12,406 bases of DNA from Candidatus Woesearchaeota archaeon. Its GTDB lineage: Archaea; Nanoarchaeota; Nanoarchaeia; Woesearchaeales; GW2011-AR4. Location of the stretch: NCBI GenBank assembly GCA_023259315.1, contig JAHFQL010000029.1, positions 1 to 12,406 on the forward strand, given 5' to 3'. Below are positions 5,870 through 12,406 of this stretch, one piece after another. Position 1 is the stretch's first letter; every line of letters begins with the position of its first letter. Position numbers and translations under genes: made by a program. The notes beneath the pieces were generated by a model. That model was not told the origin of the DNA. It did no database searches and saw nothing but the letters and a program-made list of their open reading frames with translations.

Positions 5870-7647
5870 TGAAAAGCAATCCAAAATTCATCGAAAAAGC
5901 GCGTAAAGGATTTAGAGTGTTATTTAGGAGAGCTTTTGGTATACCCAATATTAAGAAAATTGCAGAAAATCTTATGCATTTGAGCGAGGACCTTGAGAAA
6001 ACTTTTGGATCATTGCTTAATAAGATATATATGATCGATGAAAAAAGAAAAATTATTGAAAACGATATAAATGATGATAATACATTTTTATCAAGACACC
6101 CAGATATTCAATTGATTCTTTTTATTCAAGATGTTTATAGAAAAAGTTTTAGGGATCCGATATTATTTTTGAGAAACATGAGAACACAAAAAGAACAGAT
6201 TAGGCAAAATTTCCAAGGAGAGTTGGCAGAATTTGTTTTGCGCCAGCTAGAAAGAACTGAAAGAAAATTTGGGCCAGAAGAAAGAATTGGAATATTGTTT
6301 CAGCTATGGGGCGAGGTGGATTCAAAGGAGGTAACTAAAGATCGTGTAGTTGGATTTATCAAAACTCCACCACATCAGCAGGATATAAGAACAGCAATTA
6401 ACGGAATGACAAATTCAAAAACTGCAAACCGAATAAGAACTGCCATTACCAACTTGACAAATGAAGAGATGGAATATTTAATAAGGTATCATGGAGAAGT
6501 AAAATCATGGGAAAACAGCGAATTCATGACAAAAAATATTGAGTTTTTCCAAATCGCAGCCAACAATATTTTATACAGCATGTCTGCGCAGCATCCGGGT
6601 CTTGTTTCTATTTTCACTGATGAAAAACTAAAGAAAATGCTCGCAGCAAGCCATGCATTCCTGCTGCTTACAAGATATAATCTCATGCTGTTATATTTAA
6701 AAAATTTAAAAGATTCAATCGAAAAAAATCTGGAGGTTGGTTTTGAAGTAGTAAAAGCAAGAAATGCGCAAAAAATATATGACACTTTGGTTAATCAATT
6801 TGGAAATGCTGAAGCTGCGAGTGATTTTTTCAGGGAAATTCAATTCAAAAAGAAATTTTTAAGAAGAGGCAAAGCAGAAAGGCAATATCCTGCTGAACTG
6901 CTTAAATTCTTTGAGCAAACTATAGCAAAAGTAAGTTTGATTCAATACCAAAGAACGAAAGTAATAGAACCATTTATGATGGAGATGGACAGAATTTTAA
7001 ATATAAGAATATCTCAATTGTCGGGTGGAATAACCGGGCCTGTTGAAAATCTGAAATACGCTTTGATGCCGTTAATAAAATCAGAAATGAGTTCTGCCAC
7101 TAGAATTTTGGCACAAGCTGTAAGAATTAAGGAAAGAATTAAAAGAAAAATCGATTATTTAAGGATAGAGTTTGAGTATCTAAGTGATAGGTGCATTGAT
7201 GCTTTATATGAAATTATCGAAGCCAAGTCCAGAATTTTTGATTTAGGTTTGCATAAACAAATCCTACCGCATGCAAAAAAAGCGCTTGAATCCAGCACTC
7301 AAGCAAGCAAGTTTGGTAATTATGCTTTAAGAATTGCAAATGTAGGAAATGCGGATTTGGAAGTGGATTTATTAGAACCTTCAACAAGAGACGCCATGTT
7401 TTTTGCTGAAAGCCAAGAATACAGGGGTTCTATGGCATCTACCTATGAATTATTATCTGTTGCCCAATTACTTACTAAAAGTGATACTAAATCATTAATT
7501 ATCAATTTTAATGTTGTAATAAAGGTTGCCGAGGAGCGTTATGACGAACTTAATATGTTCATAGAAAAAAATTTGAAATTTTTACTAATTAAACAATCTT
7601 TTGAACAAACAAGGAGGAAACAAAATGGTGGACCAAGAGCAGCCTGA
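5869..7647 (+). CDS. Helix-rich cytoplasmic protein of unknown function, 592 aa
   Basis: I do not recognise this protein. It lacks a signal peptide and clear membrane segments. It is almost entirely helical by composition, with long amphipathic runs rich in Lys, Glu, Arg, Leu and Ile (for example 85-150, 255-310 and 395-450), and a basic N-terminus (KARKGFRVLFRRAF). One hydrophobic helix near 256-275 (AASHAFLLLTRYNLMLLYL) may be buried and is not strongly membrane-like. The start ATG overlaps the previous stop (TAATG) and follows a strong AGGAGGAGGT site at 5850-5859. The last residues (RRKQNGGPRAA) are encoded by the overlap with the next gene, including its ribosome site, so the true C-terminal function probably ends earlier. 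A short stretch (around LKNLKDSIEKNLEVG) faintly resembles LKNTLERDIKTG of the 691-residue protein; that could be helical coincidence. Confidence 0.8.
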   Translation: MKSNPKFIEKARKGFRVLFRRAFGIPNIKKIAENLMHLSEDLEKTFGSLLNKIYMIDEKRKIIENDINDDNTFLSRHPDIQLILFIQDVYRKSFRDPILFLRNMRTQKEQIRQNFQGELAEFVLRQLERTERKFGPEERIGILFQLWGEVDSKEVTKDRVVGFIKTPPHQQDIRTAINGMTNSKTANRIRTAITNLTNEEMEYLIRYHGEVKSWENSEFMTKNIEFFQIAANNILYSMSAQHPGLVSIFTDEKLKKMLAASHAFLLLTRYNLMLLYLKNLKDSIEKNLEVGFEVVKARNAQKIYDTLVNQFGNAEAASDFFREIQFKKKFLRRGKAERQYPAELLKFFEQTIAKVSLIQYQRTKVIEPFMMEMDRILNIRISQLSGGITGPVENLKYALMPLIKSEMSSATRILAQAVRIKERIKRKIDYLRIEFEYLSDRCIDALYEIIEAKSRIFDLGLHKQILPHAKKALESSTQASKFGNYALRIANVGNADLEVDLLEPSTRDAMFFAESQEYRGSMASTYELLSVAQLLTKSDTKSLIINFNVVIKVAEERYDELNMFIEKNLKFLLIKQSFEQTRRKQNGGPRAA

Positions 7648-9517
7648 AGAATTTATAGGTCCGCGTGGCCTAGTTCCTAAAAGATTTGCTAACTTTGTCA
7701 AGAGTTGGCTCAAATGGAAATCTCCAAGGGTTGATAATTTTATTCAAAGAATAACAAGAGGAAGATTTCGATCGAGAAGTTTTGATCAAAGGGTCCAAAG
7801 ATTTACTGGCGCAAATTTGCAGTATGAGTATAGAAAAGGCCAAGATATTTTGAATATACAAACTTTAAGGCAGGATTTAATAAGAAAAGGTTTATTGGAA
7901 TTGCTACGAAGCAGAAACATTGAGGTCTCGACAATTGAAAAGATGTGGGATAATGCTGAAGATATATTATTTGGAAAGTGGGAAAAAGGGCAACACCAGT
8001 ACGGCGATGGGATTGAAGACCAATATGTAGAAGGTAGGATATACCTTGATCCCGAAACAGCCAATTATGAATGGGCTCTTAATGAAAGAGGCCCTAGACA
8101 GGCTCAGGGTGATGATATAAAAAATTATTTTGAATATAATAATATAAGAATAGGGGAGAAAACGTACTGGTATCCATTGCCACCTAGAACTAAGATTAGG
8201 TATCCTGTTTCTGGCATGAAAAGAAATTGGATTGTTGAGGTAAGTCCATTTGGTTACGAAAATGACCAAACATATTCTGATGAGTACAGCAATTTAGTTG
8301 AAAAAATATGTGAAGACTACAAGGTTGAAATTTTGAGTAGAACCTCAATAGATTCCGACAAAAAAGAAATAACAAAGGACATAAATGCATTAAAGAATAT
8401 ATATATGGCTGCAATCAAAAGTATTGTAACAGGGTATACCAAGAGAAGCAGAGCGGAAGGAGGTTTAAAAACAATTCCGTCGATAGGAATAGAAGATCAG
8501 TATCGTGGATTTATAAAAGGACCAAGTGATAGCGTGAAAAACCTTGCAGGCTATGCTGAAGCTATAATAAAACACAAGAATCAAATTTTCCGCAGAGATA
8601 ATATGGTTTATTATAATACTTACCAAATAATAAATCCAGTCATATATGGAAGTAGAGAAACAAGTGGTGTAGTTCAAGACAGGTTGAATGATCCACAATA
8701 CGCATGGGACGTAAGAGGAGAGGAATTGGGACCTGGACTTGATAAGTGGGGCTATCCTCTCGAAGTAGATGAAAATGGTCGCGTAATGAATGATGCAGAA
8801 AATTATCCCGGTCTACTTCCAAGACAAGTCCCAAAGGATTTTATAAAACAATTAGACCTCTTGGAAATGGCTAATTATATTGTTAATATGCACGATACTT
8901 ATAGAGATGATCTTAGAGATGGCCGCTATCATCCTAATCCCACTACAATAATGGATTATGTAAAAGCTAAGAATCGTTCTATATGGAGATTGTGGGAAGT
9001 TGGGGATGAAGAGGATATAACAACACAACAAACAATAAATATTCGTTTACAAAGACCAGTGGATGGAAGAAATTCTTATGAATATGGGAGTAAACCGACT
9101 GATAAAGATCCTGCTTTTGATGTTAGAGCCATAACAAGAAAGGGTGCATGGAAACATGCTGGCAAAAAATATTATTATGGAGTTCCAGATGATACCAAAT
9201 CAGGGAAGAATACTGAAGTCCATACTTCATCTAGGGGTGTGTCAATGTATATAGTAGAAAAAATAACTAGAGAACTTTATTGGTGGAATCAAATAAAAGC
9301 CTTGTCTGATTTTATCAGCGCTCAATATGGTGGTTATGATTATGGCCCTAGACCTTGGGAAATGATGTGGGGCAAACCATTTGGCAGATCAATGCCAAAA
9401 AGTATATACAATTGGAGAGAGATACTGACAGAAATTAATAAGCCAATTGCAGTTTATTTAGACGCTGCAGGTTTCCAAAGATTAGAAGGATTTAAAGTTA
9501 AGAGATTAGGAGAATAA
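7625..9517 (+). CDS. Large soluble protein, distant paralogue of the membrane-anchored protein, 630 aa
   Basis: No known family is recognised. I start at the ATG at 7625 (MVDQEQPEEF), because GGAGG at 7613-7617 sits 7 nt before it; the TTG at 7601 would precede that site. It overlaps the previous gene by 23 nt. The N-terminus is basic (KRFANFVKSWLKWKSPR and RITRGRFRSRSFDQR, about 17-58), and no membrane helix is seen. The protein is rich in Tyr, Trp, Asp and Arg. Four blocks recur in the same order as in the 691-residue protein: W150-A-L-N, P186-P-R, D429-L-R-D-G-R-Y-H-P, and F498-D-V-R-A-I followed by a G-W/Y-rich stretch. Spacing differs, so the relation is remote. It may assemble with the anchored relative on the cytoplasmic face. 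It is the last gene of the operon. Confidence 0.8.
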   Translation: MVDQEQPEEFIGPRGLVPKRFANFVKSWLKWKSPRVDNFIQRITRGRFRSRSFDQRVQRFTGANLQYEYRKGQDILNIQTLRQDLIRKGLLELLRSRNIEVSTIEKMWDNAEDILFGKWEKGQHQYGDGIEDQYVEGRIYLDPETANYEWALNERGPRQAQGDDIKNYFEYNNIRIGEKTYWYPLPPRTKIRYPVSGMKRNWIVEVSPFGYENDQTYSDEYSNLVEKICEDYKVEILSRTSIDSDKKEITKDINALKNIYMAAIKSIVTGYTKRSRAEGGLKTIPSIGIEDQYRGFIKGPSDSVKNLAGYAEAIIKHKNQIFRRDNMVYYNTYQIINPVIYGSRETSGVVQDRLNDPQYAWDVRGEELGPGLDKWGYPLEVDENGRVMNDAENYPGLLPRQVPKDFIKQLDLLEMANYIVNMHDTYRDDLRDGRYHPNPTTIMDYVKAKNRSIWRLWEVGDEEDITTQQTINIRLQRPVDGRNSYEYGSKPTDKDPAFDVRAITRKGAWKHAGKKYYYGVPDDTKSGKNTEVHTSSRGVSMYIVEKITRELYWWNQIKALSDFISAQYGGYDYGPRPWEMMWGKPFGRSMPKSIYNWREILTEINKPIAVYLDAAGFQRLEGFKVKRLGE

Positions 9518-9528
9518 TTTTTTAAGAA

Positions 9529-9600
9529 ATGCCAAACAAAACAATCTCCCCCATCCTCACCGTAAATATTCCCTCAGCCTTGATTAGTTCTAAACGCTAA
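9529..9600 (+). pseudogene. Decayed copy of the proC 5' end
   Basis: Positions 9537-9592 align without gaps to 10973-11028, the start of the intact proC, with 42 of 56 bases identical, including an exact 13-base run. In the same relative frame an ATG at 9529 opens a 23-codon reading frame ending at 9600. Its KTISPILTVNIPSALIS compares with KTISFIGTGKMATALIS in proC. The Rossmann motif GTGKMA is lost, so it is not functional. The stretch is C-rich compared with its surroundings. It lies 1436 bp upstream of the intact copy, with the AbiE-like pair between them. The simplest reading is a remnant of gene duplication or replacement when that pair arrived. Confidence 0.65.
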
Positions 9601-9631
9601 GTTTATATATAAGTTATCATTATAATGATAA
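9601..9631 (+). promoter_or_regulatory. TATA box and palindromic operator of the AbiE-like pair
   Basis: A TATA element, TTTATATATAA (9602-9612), lies about 26 nt before the ATG at 9633, with no ribosome site between, so the transcript is probably leaderless or nearly so. A perfect 18-bp palindrome, TTATCATTA followed by TAATGATAA (9614-9631), fills the space from the TATA box to the base before the ATG. A repressor bound there would block transcription. The winged-helix protein encoded next is the natural candidate, as known for AbiEi autoregulation. Confidence 0.65.
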
Positions 9632-9632
9632 T

Positions 9633-10280
9633 ATGTTAGATTTAATGAACCCGTATGTCGCAAAAATATTGATATCAGTAAAAGACGGAGATTCTATTAG
9701 AAGTGTATCTAAAAAAATAAGAGAGTCTTATGGTTGGACTTACAAATGGGCTTTGGCATTGGAGAAGACAGGCGCAATTGAGCGAAAGAAACAGGAGTTA
9801 TATATAAACAAAGAAAACTATTTTTATAAAGATTCATATAAATTAGTTAAAGATTTATTGAAAAACAGCTTAAGCTTGGATGATGCATACTTGTTGCCTA
9901 ATTTAGCGGGATTAGAATATTCTTTTACTGGCATTGATGCAATATTTGTATGGACAAAAGGAGGTTACAATATAGGAAGAAGTAAAAATGCATATCCGAT
10001 ATTCATAGAAGTATTGGAAAAAGATAGAAAAGAATGGCAAAAGTATTTTGACCGGTTCGGCATAAAGTATTCTTTTAGGAATGAAAGAATAAAAGGAATT
10101 TACTTCATAATTTCGGCTGCAAATAAGGGAGAAAAAGAGTATTGCGACGGCATTCCCGTATTGTCATTGGCAGATACTGTAGAATGGGCAAAAAAATACA
10201 CGTTCAATTTTGAGCCAGCTTTGGAAATGTTGGACAAGTTATATGATTTGAAAATGGGAATAACCTATGCAGGTGTATAA
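9633..10280 (+). CDS. AbiEi-like winged-helix protein, putative antitoxin, 215 aa
   Basis: Residues about 9-60 form a winged helix-turn-helix (AKILISVKDGDSIRSVSKKI, then GWTYKWALALEKTGAIERKK, then ELYINKENY as wing). The remainder is a mixed domain (FTGIDAIFVWTK, YPIFIEVLEKD, GIYFIISAA) ending with GIPVLSLADTVEWAKKYTFN, which resembles the C-terminal region of archaeal AbiEi-like proteins. In AbiE systems this protein represses the operon and offsets the nucleotidyltransferase toxin. The pairing here supports that role: it lies directly before a nucleotidyltransferase gene with a 1-nt overlap (TAATG), behind a palindromic promoter. Length is near the usual range. Many archaeal pairs of this kind have not been tested as toxins, so antitoxin is a family-based inference. 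Confidence 0.7.
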   Translation: MLDLMNPYVAKILISVKDGDSIRSVSKKIRESYGWTYKWALALEKTGAIERKKQELYINKENYFYKDSYKLVKDLLKNSLSLDDAYLLPNLAGLEYSFTGIDAIFVWTKGGYNIGRSKNAYPIFIEVLEKDRKEWQKYFDRFGIKYSFRNERIKGIYFIISAANKGEKEYCDGIPVLSLADTVEWAKKYTFNFEPALEMLDKLYDLKMGITYAGV

Positions 10281-10966
10281 TGCTGGGATCATTTATAGAA
10301 AGGGAAAATGAAATATTGGAAATAATTGATGTTGTGAATAAATCCGGATTGAATTATGTACTTGTAGGCGGATACGCCGTTTCGGCTTATATGCGCAGAT
10401 TCTCGGTTGATGCAGACATATGCATTGATAAGAAGGATATTGATTCTTTCAGGAATCTGCTTAAATCAAGGCATTTTACAATGACAAAAAGAAAGGACTT
10501 GGAAGATGCATATAAGGGAGAATTTGAATGTTATGTCAAGAAAACCAAATTTCCAATCACTGTTGATTTAATGATCGGAAGCGTTGCAAGCAGGCAGACA
10601 AATGCTTCCATTAGCTTTCGGTCTTTATTTGAAAATTCCACAATTAAGGATATAGCAGGATCAGAAAGGTCAGTTGAGGCTAGAATTCCTATTAAAGAAT
10701 TGCTGATTGCACTTAAAATACATGCAGCAAGAATGACTGATGCAAGGGACATCGCTGCTTTATGCCAAGATATTGATTACGGGCTTGTTGAAAGATTTGT
10801 GAAAAAAGGAAATTCAAACAAAATTCAAGAGAATATCAAGAATCTTTTAGTTTATTTAAAGAGTGATAATTTTAAGGATTCATTCAAGGGGGTATTCTCG
10901 ATTGAGAAGCTTCCCATTAATAATATAAACAATGCCGTTAAACTTATGGTAATATTAAAAAAGTAA
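10280..10966 (+). CDS. AbiEii-like nucleotidyltransferase, putative toxin, 228 aa
   Basis: This is a DNA-polymerase-beta-type nucleotidyltransferase. The core motif is VLVGGYAVSAYMRRFSVDAD, with Gly30-Gly31 and the metal-binding pair Asp44-x-Asp46. A third carboxylate, Asp96, is in FPITVDLMIG. A downstream helix carries K146, R151 and R156-D157 (ALKIHAARMTDARDIAAL), the K...R...RD signature of AbiEii/MenA-like enzymes. These enzymes attach nucleotides to targets such as tRNA ends, and in type IV toxin-antitoxin systems they stop growth or act against phage. All key residues are intact. The gene starts one base into the stop codon of its winged-helix partner and ends one base before proC. A housekeeping or detoxified role is possible in archaea with many such pairs. 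Confidence 0.8.
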   Translation: MLGSFIERENEILEIIDVVNKSGLNYVLVGGYAVSAYMRRFSVDADICIDKKDIDSFRNLLKSRHFTMTKRKDLEDAYKGEFECYVKKTKFPITVDLMIGSVASRQTNASISFRSLFENSTIKDIAGSERSVEARIPIKELLIALKIHAARMTDARDIAALCQDIDYGLVERFVKKGNSNKIQENIKNLLVYLKSDNFKDSFKGVFSIEKLPINNINNAVKLMVILKK

Positions 10967-10967
10967 A

Positions 10968-11762
10968 ATGCTCAAAACAATCTCCTTCATCGGCACAGGA
11001 AAAATGGCAACAGCTTTGATTAGCTGTATTTATAAAAGCAGATTAGCAGATTCAATTATAGCAAGCGACAAAAGTATTGAGAATTTAAATAAGATAAAAT
11101 CAAAATTTAATTTGAAAACAACTACCGACAACAAAGAAGCAGTAAAAAATTCTGACATTGTTTTCATTTGCGTCAAGCCGCAGGACATTGATGATGTATT
11201 AAATGAAATAAAAAGCGAAATAAAAAACCAATTGGTTGTTTCAATCGCAGCAGGCATTAAAATAAAGCATATTGAAGAAATTCTTGGAAAAAAAAGAATC
11301 ATAAGGGTAATGCCAAATATAAATTGCCTTGTTGAAGAGATGGCGGCGGGATTTTCTGCCGGAAAGCATGCAACAAAATACGACATAAAAATTGTTTCAG
11401 AAATATTGAATTCTGCCGGAATGTCTTTTTTCATAGAGGAGGATTTAATAGATGTGCTTTCAGTTGTTAGCGGAGCCGGTCCAGCTTTCTTTGCTTACTT
11501 TATACAAGCAATTGCTGAAGCTGGCATTAAAAAGGGATTGCCGAAAGAAATATCTTATAAATTAGTGGCTAAAACTGCATTAGGCACAGGGAAATTAATT
11601 CTTGAGAAAAACTTAAGCCCTGAAGATGTTATAAAAATGGTTGCATCAAAGAAAGGCATGACACTTGAAGGATTAAAAGTCCTGGACAAATATAAAGTTA
11701 AGAATATTCTGGAAAAGACCGTGAATGCAGCCTACAAGAGAAGCAGGGAACTTGGAAGATAG
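10968..11762 (+). CDS. proC: Pyrroline-5-carboxylate reductase
   Basis: ProC reduces 1-pyrroline-5-carboxylate to proline with NAD(P)H in the cytoplasm, the last step of proline synthesis. The 264-residue protein has the full family layout: Rossmann motif GTGKMA (9-14), VKPQ (69-72), RVMPN (113-117), and the catalytic and dimer region SGAGPAFF (168-175). The late motif, usually PGGTT-like, reads SKKGMT (227-232) here, a moderate deviation, followed by the expected EGL. Length is normal. No ribosome site is visible; the start lies one base after the stop of the nucleotidyltransferase gene, so expression may depend on that operon. No other proline gene is near. A degenerate copy of its first 20 codons lies at 9529-9600, suggesting that the toxin-like pair was inserted at this gene start. 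Confidence 0.92.
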   Translation: MLKTISFIGTGKMATALISCIYKSRLADSIIASDKSIENLNKIKSKFNLKTTTDNKEAVKNSDIVFICVKPQDIDDVLNEIKSEIKNQLVVSIAAGIKIKHIEEILGKKRIIRVMPNINCLVEEMAAGFSAGKHATKYDIKIVSEILNSAGMSFFIEEDLIDVLSVVSGAGPAFFAYFIQAIAEAGIKKGLPKEISYKLVAKTALGTGKLILEKNLSPEDVIKMVASKKGMTLEGLKVLDKYKVKNILEKTVNAAYKRSRELGR

Positions 11763-11764
11763 TA

Positions 11765-12100
11765 TCAATTATTCATAGCTGGCTTATTAATTCTTAAAAT
11801 TATATGATCCTTATCTGGAACGGATACTTGGATTTCCTCTCCAGCTTTTAATTCCAAGCTTTCAACAATGTTTTTGTTAAAATACATTCCCAATCTATCT
11901 TGGGATAATTTTATAATTTTCTGCTTAATCTTCAAAGGAGATTCCCTGGATTTTAGCTCTTTTACTACTTTGGCTGCAGATTTCTCTTCAAATTCAAAAT
12001 AATCGCATTTTGTGCATTGGTAGCTTATTGCTTTCTGCTCAGCTCCGTCAATATTTAGTTCAACTTTTCTGATACTTGAATTACATTTTGGGCACTTCAT
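11765..12100 (-). CDS. Zinc-ribbon plus AbrB-domain protein, putative antitoxin, 111 aa
   Basis: I start at the ATG at 12100 (MKCPKCNSSI), because AAGGTGAG precedes it by 4 nt; this removes 11 residues from the longest reading. Residues 3-32 form a zinc ribbon with Cys3-x2-Cys6 and Cys29-x2-Cys32. A charged linker follows, then a SpoVT/AbrB swapped-hairpin domain at about 61-104 (KIIKLSQDRLGMYFNKNIV, then LELKAGEEIQVSV and IILRI). AbrB domains bind DNA as dimers. Its start lies 4 nt past the stop of the small gene upstream, so they are co-expressed. A zinc domain next to a DNA-binding domain, placed after a small RelE-like gene, parallels MqsA in MqsRA systems, where the antitoxin is the second gene. 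Here the DNA-binding part would be AbrB, not HTH. It ends convergently 2 bp from proC. Confidence 0.75.
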   Translation of the reverse strand: MKCPKCNSSIRKVELNIDGAEQKAISYQCTKCDYFEFEEKSAAKVVKELKSRESPLKIKQKIIKLSQDRLGMYFNKNIVESLELKAGEEIQVSVPDKDHIILRINKPAMNN

Positions 12101-12104
12101 ATTC

Positions 12105-12320
12105 TCACCTTCTCCTTTTGGCATTAATGACATATAATATTTTATCTTTCAACTCCATTAAAATATAATAGTTATCAGTCTCAATCTCAAATTTGTTGCC
12201 TTTCTTCCTTATATCCTTGGATGATTTAAAAATAATTTCAACAACTTCGCTCCAATGGACATCCTGTTCATGATTTTCTTCATAATGTTTTGTCTTTTTT
12301 ATCGCCGTAAAGTAAACCAT
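12105..12320 (-). CDS. Small RelE/DUF4258-like protein, putative toxin, 71 aa
   Basis: This 71-residue protein has the look of the compact RelE/BrnT/DUF4258 fold: an N-terminal region with a conserved-type His (TKHYEENHEQDVHWSEVVEI) forming a helix, then a beta sheet (DIRKKGNKFEIETDN, YYILMELKD, KILYVINAKRRR) ending in basic residues. Such proteins are usually mRNA-cleaving toxins. Candidate functional residues are His12, Lys43, Tyr52 and Lys68; I cannot confirm them. Its last codons contain the ribosome site of the zinc-ribbon/AbrB gene, so translation is coupled. The ATG at 12320 lacks a strong ribosome site; a TATA element at 12343-12351 about 26 nt upstream suggests a nearly leaderless transcript. 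It could instead be a harmless small regulator. Confidence 0.6.
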   Translation of the reverse strand: MVYFTAIKKTKHYEENHEQDVHWSEVVEIIFKSSKDIRKKGNKFEIETDNYYILMELKDKILYVINAKRRR

Positions 12321-12339
12321 TGATTATCACATCTTTTTG

Positions 12340-12382
12340 ACTATAAATAAGAAGTCTTTTATACTATATAAATCTTACTATA
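12340..12382 (-). promoter_or_regulatory. Promoter region of the RelE-like/AbrB pair
   Basis: On the minus strand TTATTTATA (12351 to 12343) is a TATA-like element at the right distance from the ATG at 12320. The plus strand shows ACTATA three times, at 12340-12345, 12363-12368 and 12377-12382. These could be sites for the AbrB-domain protein, but in such AT-rich sequence this is weak. Confidence 0.35.
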
Positions 12383-12406
12383 AAGTGATATATTTATATA
12401 CCACCT

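Noticed and set aside
7564..7582. Interrupted palindrome AAAAATTT g AAATTTTT near the end of the 592-aa gene
   Set aside because: A/T homopolymer runs explain it without special function.
2535..9517. Type IV secretion or conjugation cluster
   Set aside because: No VirB4/VirD4-type ATPase, relaxase or pilin is seen; the only ATPase is of the PF01637 archaeal type.
1381..9517. Integrated virus
   Set aside because: No recognisable capsid, terminase, replication protein, integrase or attachment repeats flank the block.
11030..11434. 134-codon minus-strand frame inside proC
   Set aside because: It is antisense to a well-supported enzyme gene and shows no independent start signals.

Overview
The window is AT-rich and reads as archaeal, most likely a small-genome DPANN-type archaeon (Woesearchaeota or Pacearchaeota-like). 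This rests on AT-only TATA boxes about 25 nt upstream of starts, at least one apparently leaderless gene, GGAGG/GGTGA ribosome sites inside operons, a PF01637-type archaeal ATPase, an archaeal AbrB/zinc-ribbon regulator, and many proteins with no obvious relatives. No rRNA, tRNA, CRISPR array, transposase or integrase was seen.

Layout. (1) Positions 19-1063, minus strand: a short ribbon-helix-helix regulator gene overlaps a 301-residue membrane protein gene, with a palindromic operator over the predicted transcription start. (2) Positions 1064-1380: a gene-free divergent control region with repeated ATACCAA sites, two copies in inverted orientation of a 16-bp element built on CCAATTGG, and a long hairpin. 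(3) Positions 1381-9517, plus strand: five tightly packed genes. They encode an ATPase, a polytopic membrane protein with a signal peptide, a large membrane-anchored protein, an all-helical protein and a large soluble protein. I do not recognise the last four. The membrane-anchored and soluble large proteins share four collinear sequence blocks, so they look like distant paralogues. The ATPase gene carries at least four perfect 13-15 bp inverted repeats inside its coding sequence. (4) Positions 9529-10966: a decayed copy of the proC 5' end, then an AbiE-like pair (winged-helix protein and nucleotidyltransferase) behind a palindromic promoter. (5) Positions 10968-11762: proC, one base after the nucleotidyltransferase gene. 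(6) Positions 11765-12320, minus strand: a probable toxin-antitoxin pair of a small RelE/DUF4258-like protein and a zinc-ribbon plus AbrB protein.

How the genes may work together. The five-gene block looks like one transcription unit (ATGA and TAATG overlaps, one 23-nt overlap, one 41-nt gap). It plausibly makes a membrane complex: an ATPase, two membrane components and two cytoplasmic components. Its purpose cannot be read from sequence. The AbiE-like pair appears to have been inserted at the proC start, because it is bracketed by an ungapped 42/56 match to the beginning of proC. proC may now depend on the cassette promoter. Three regulator-containing modules close together (RHH, AbiE-like, AbrB/zinc ribbon) suggest an accessory or plastic region.
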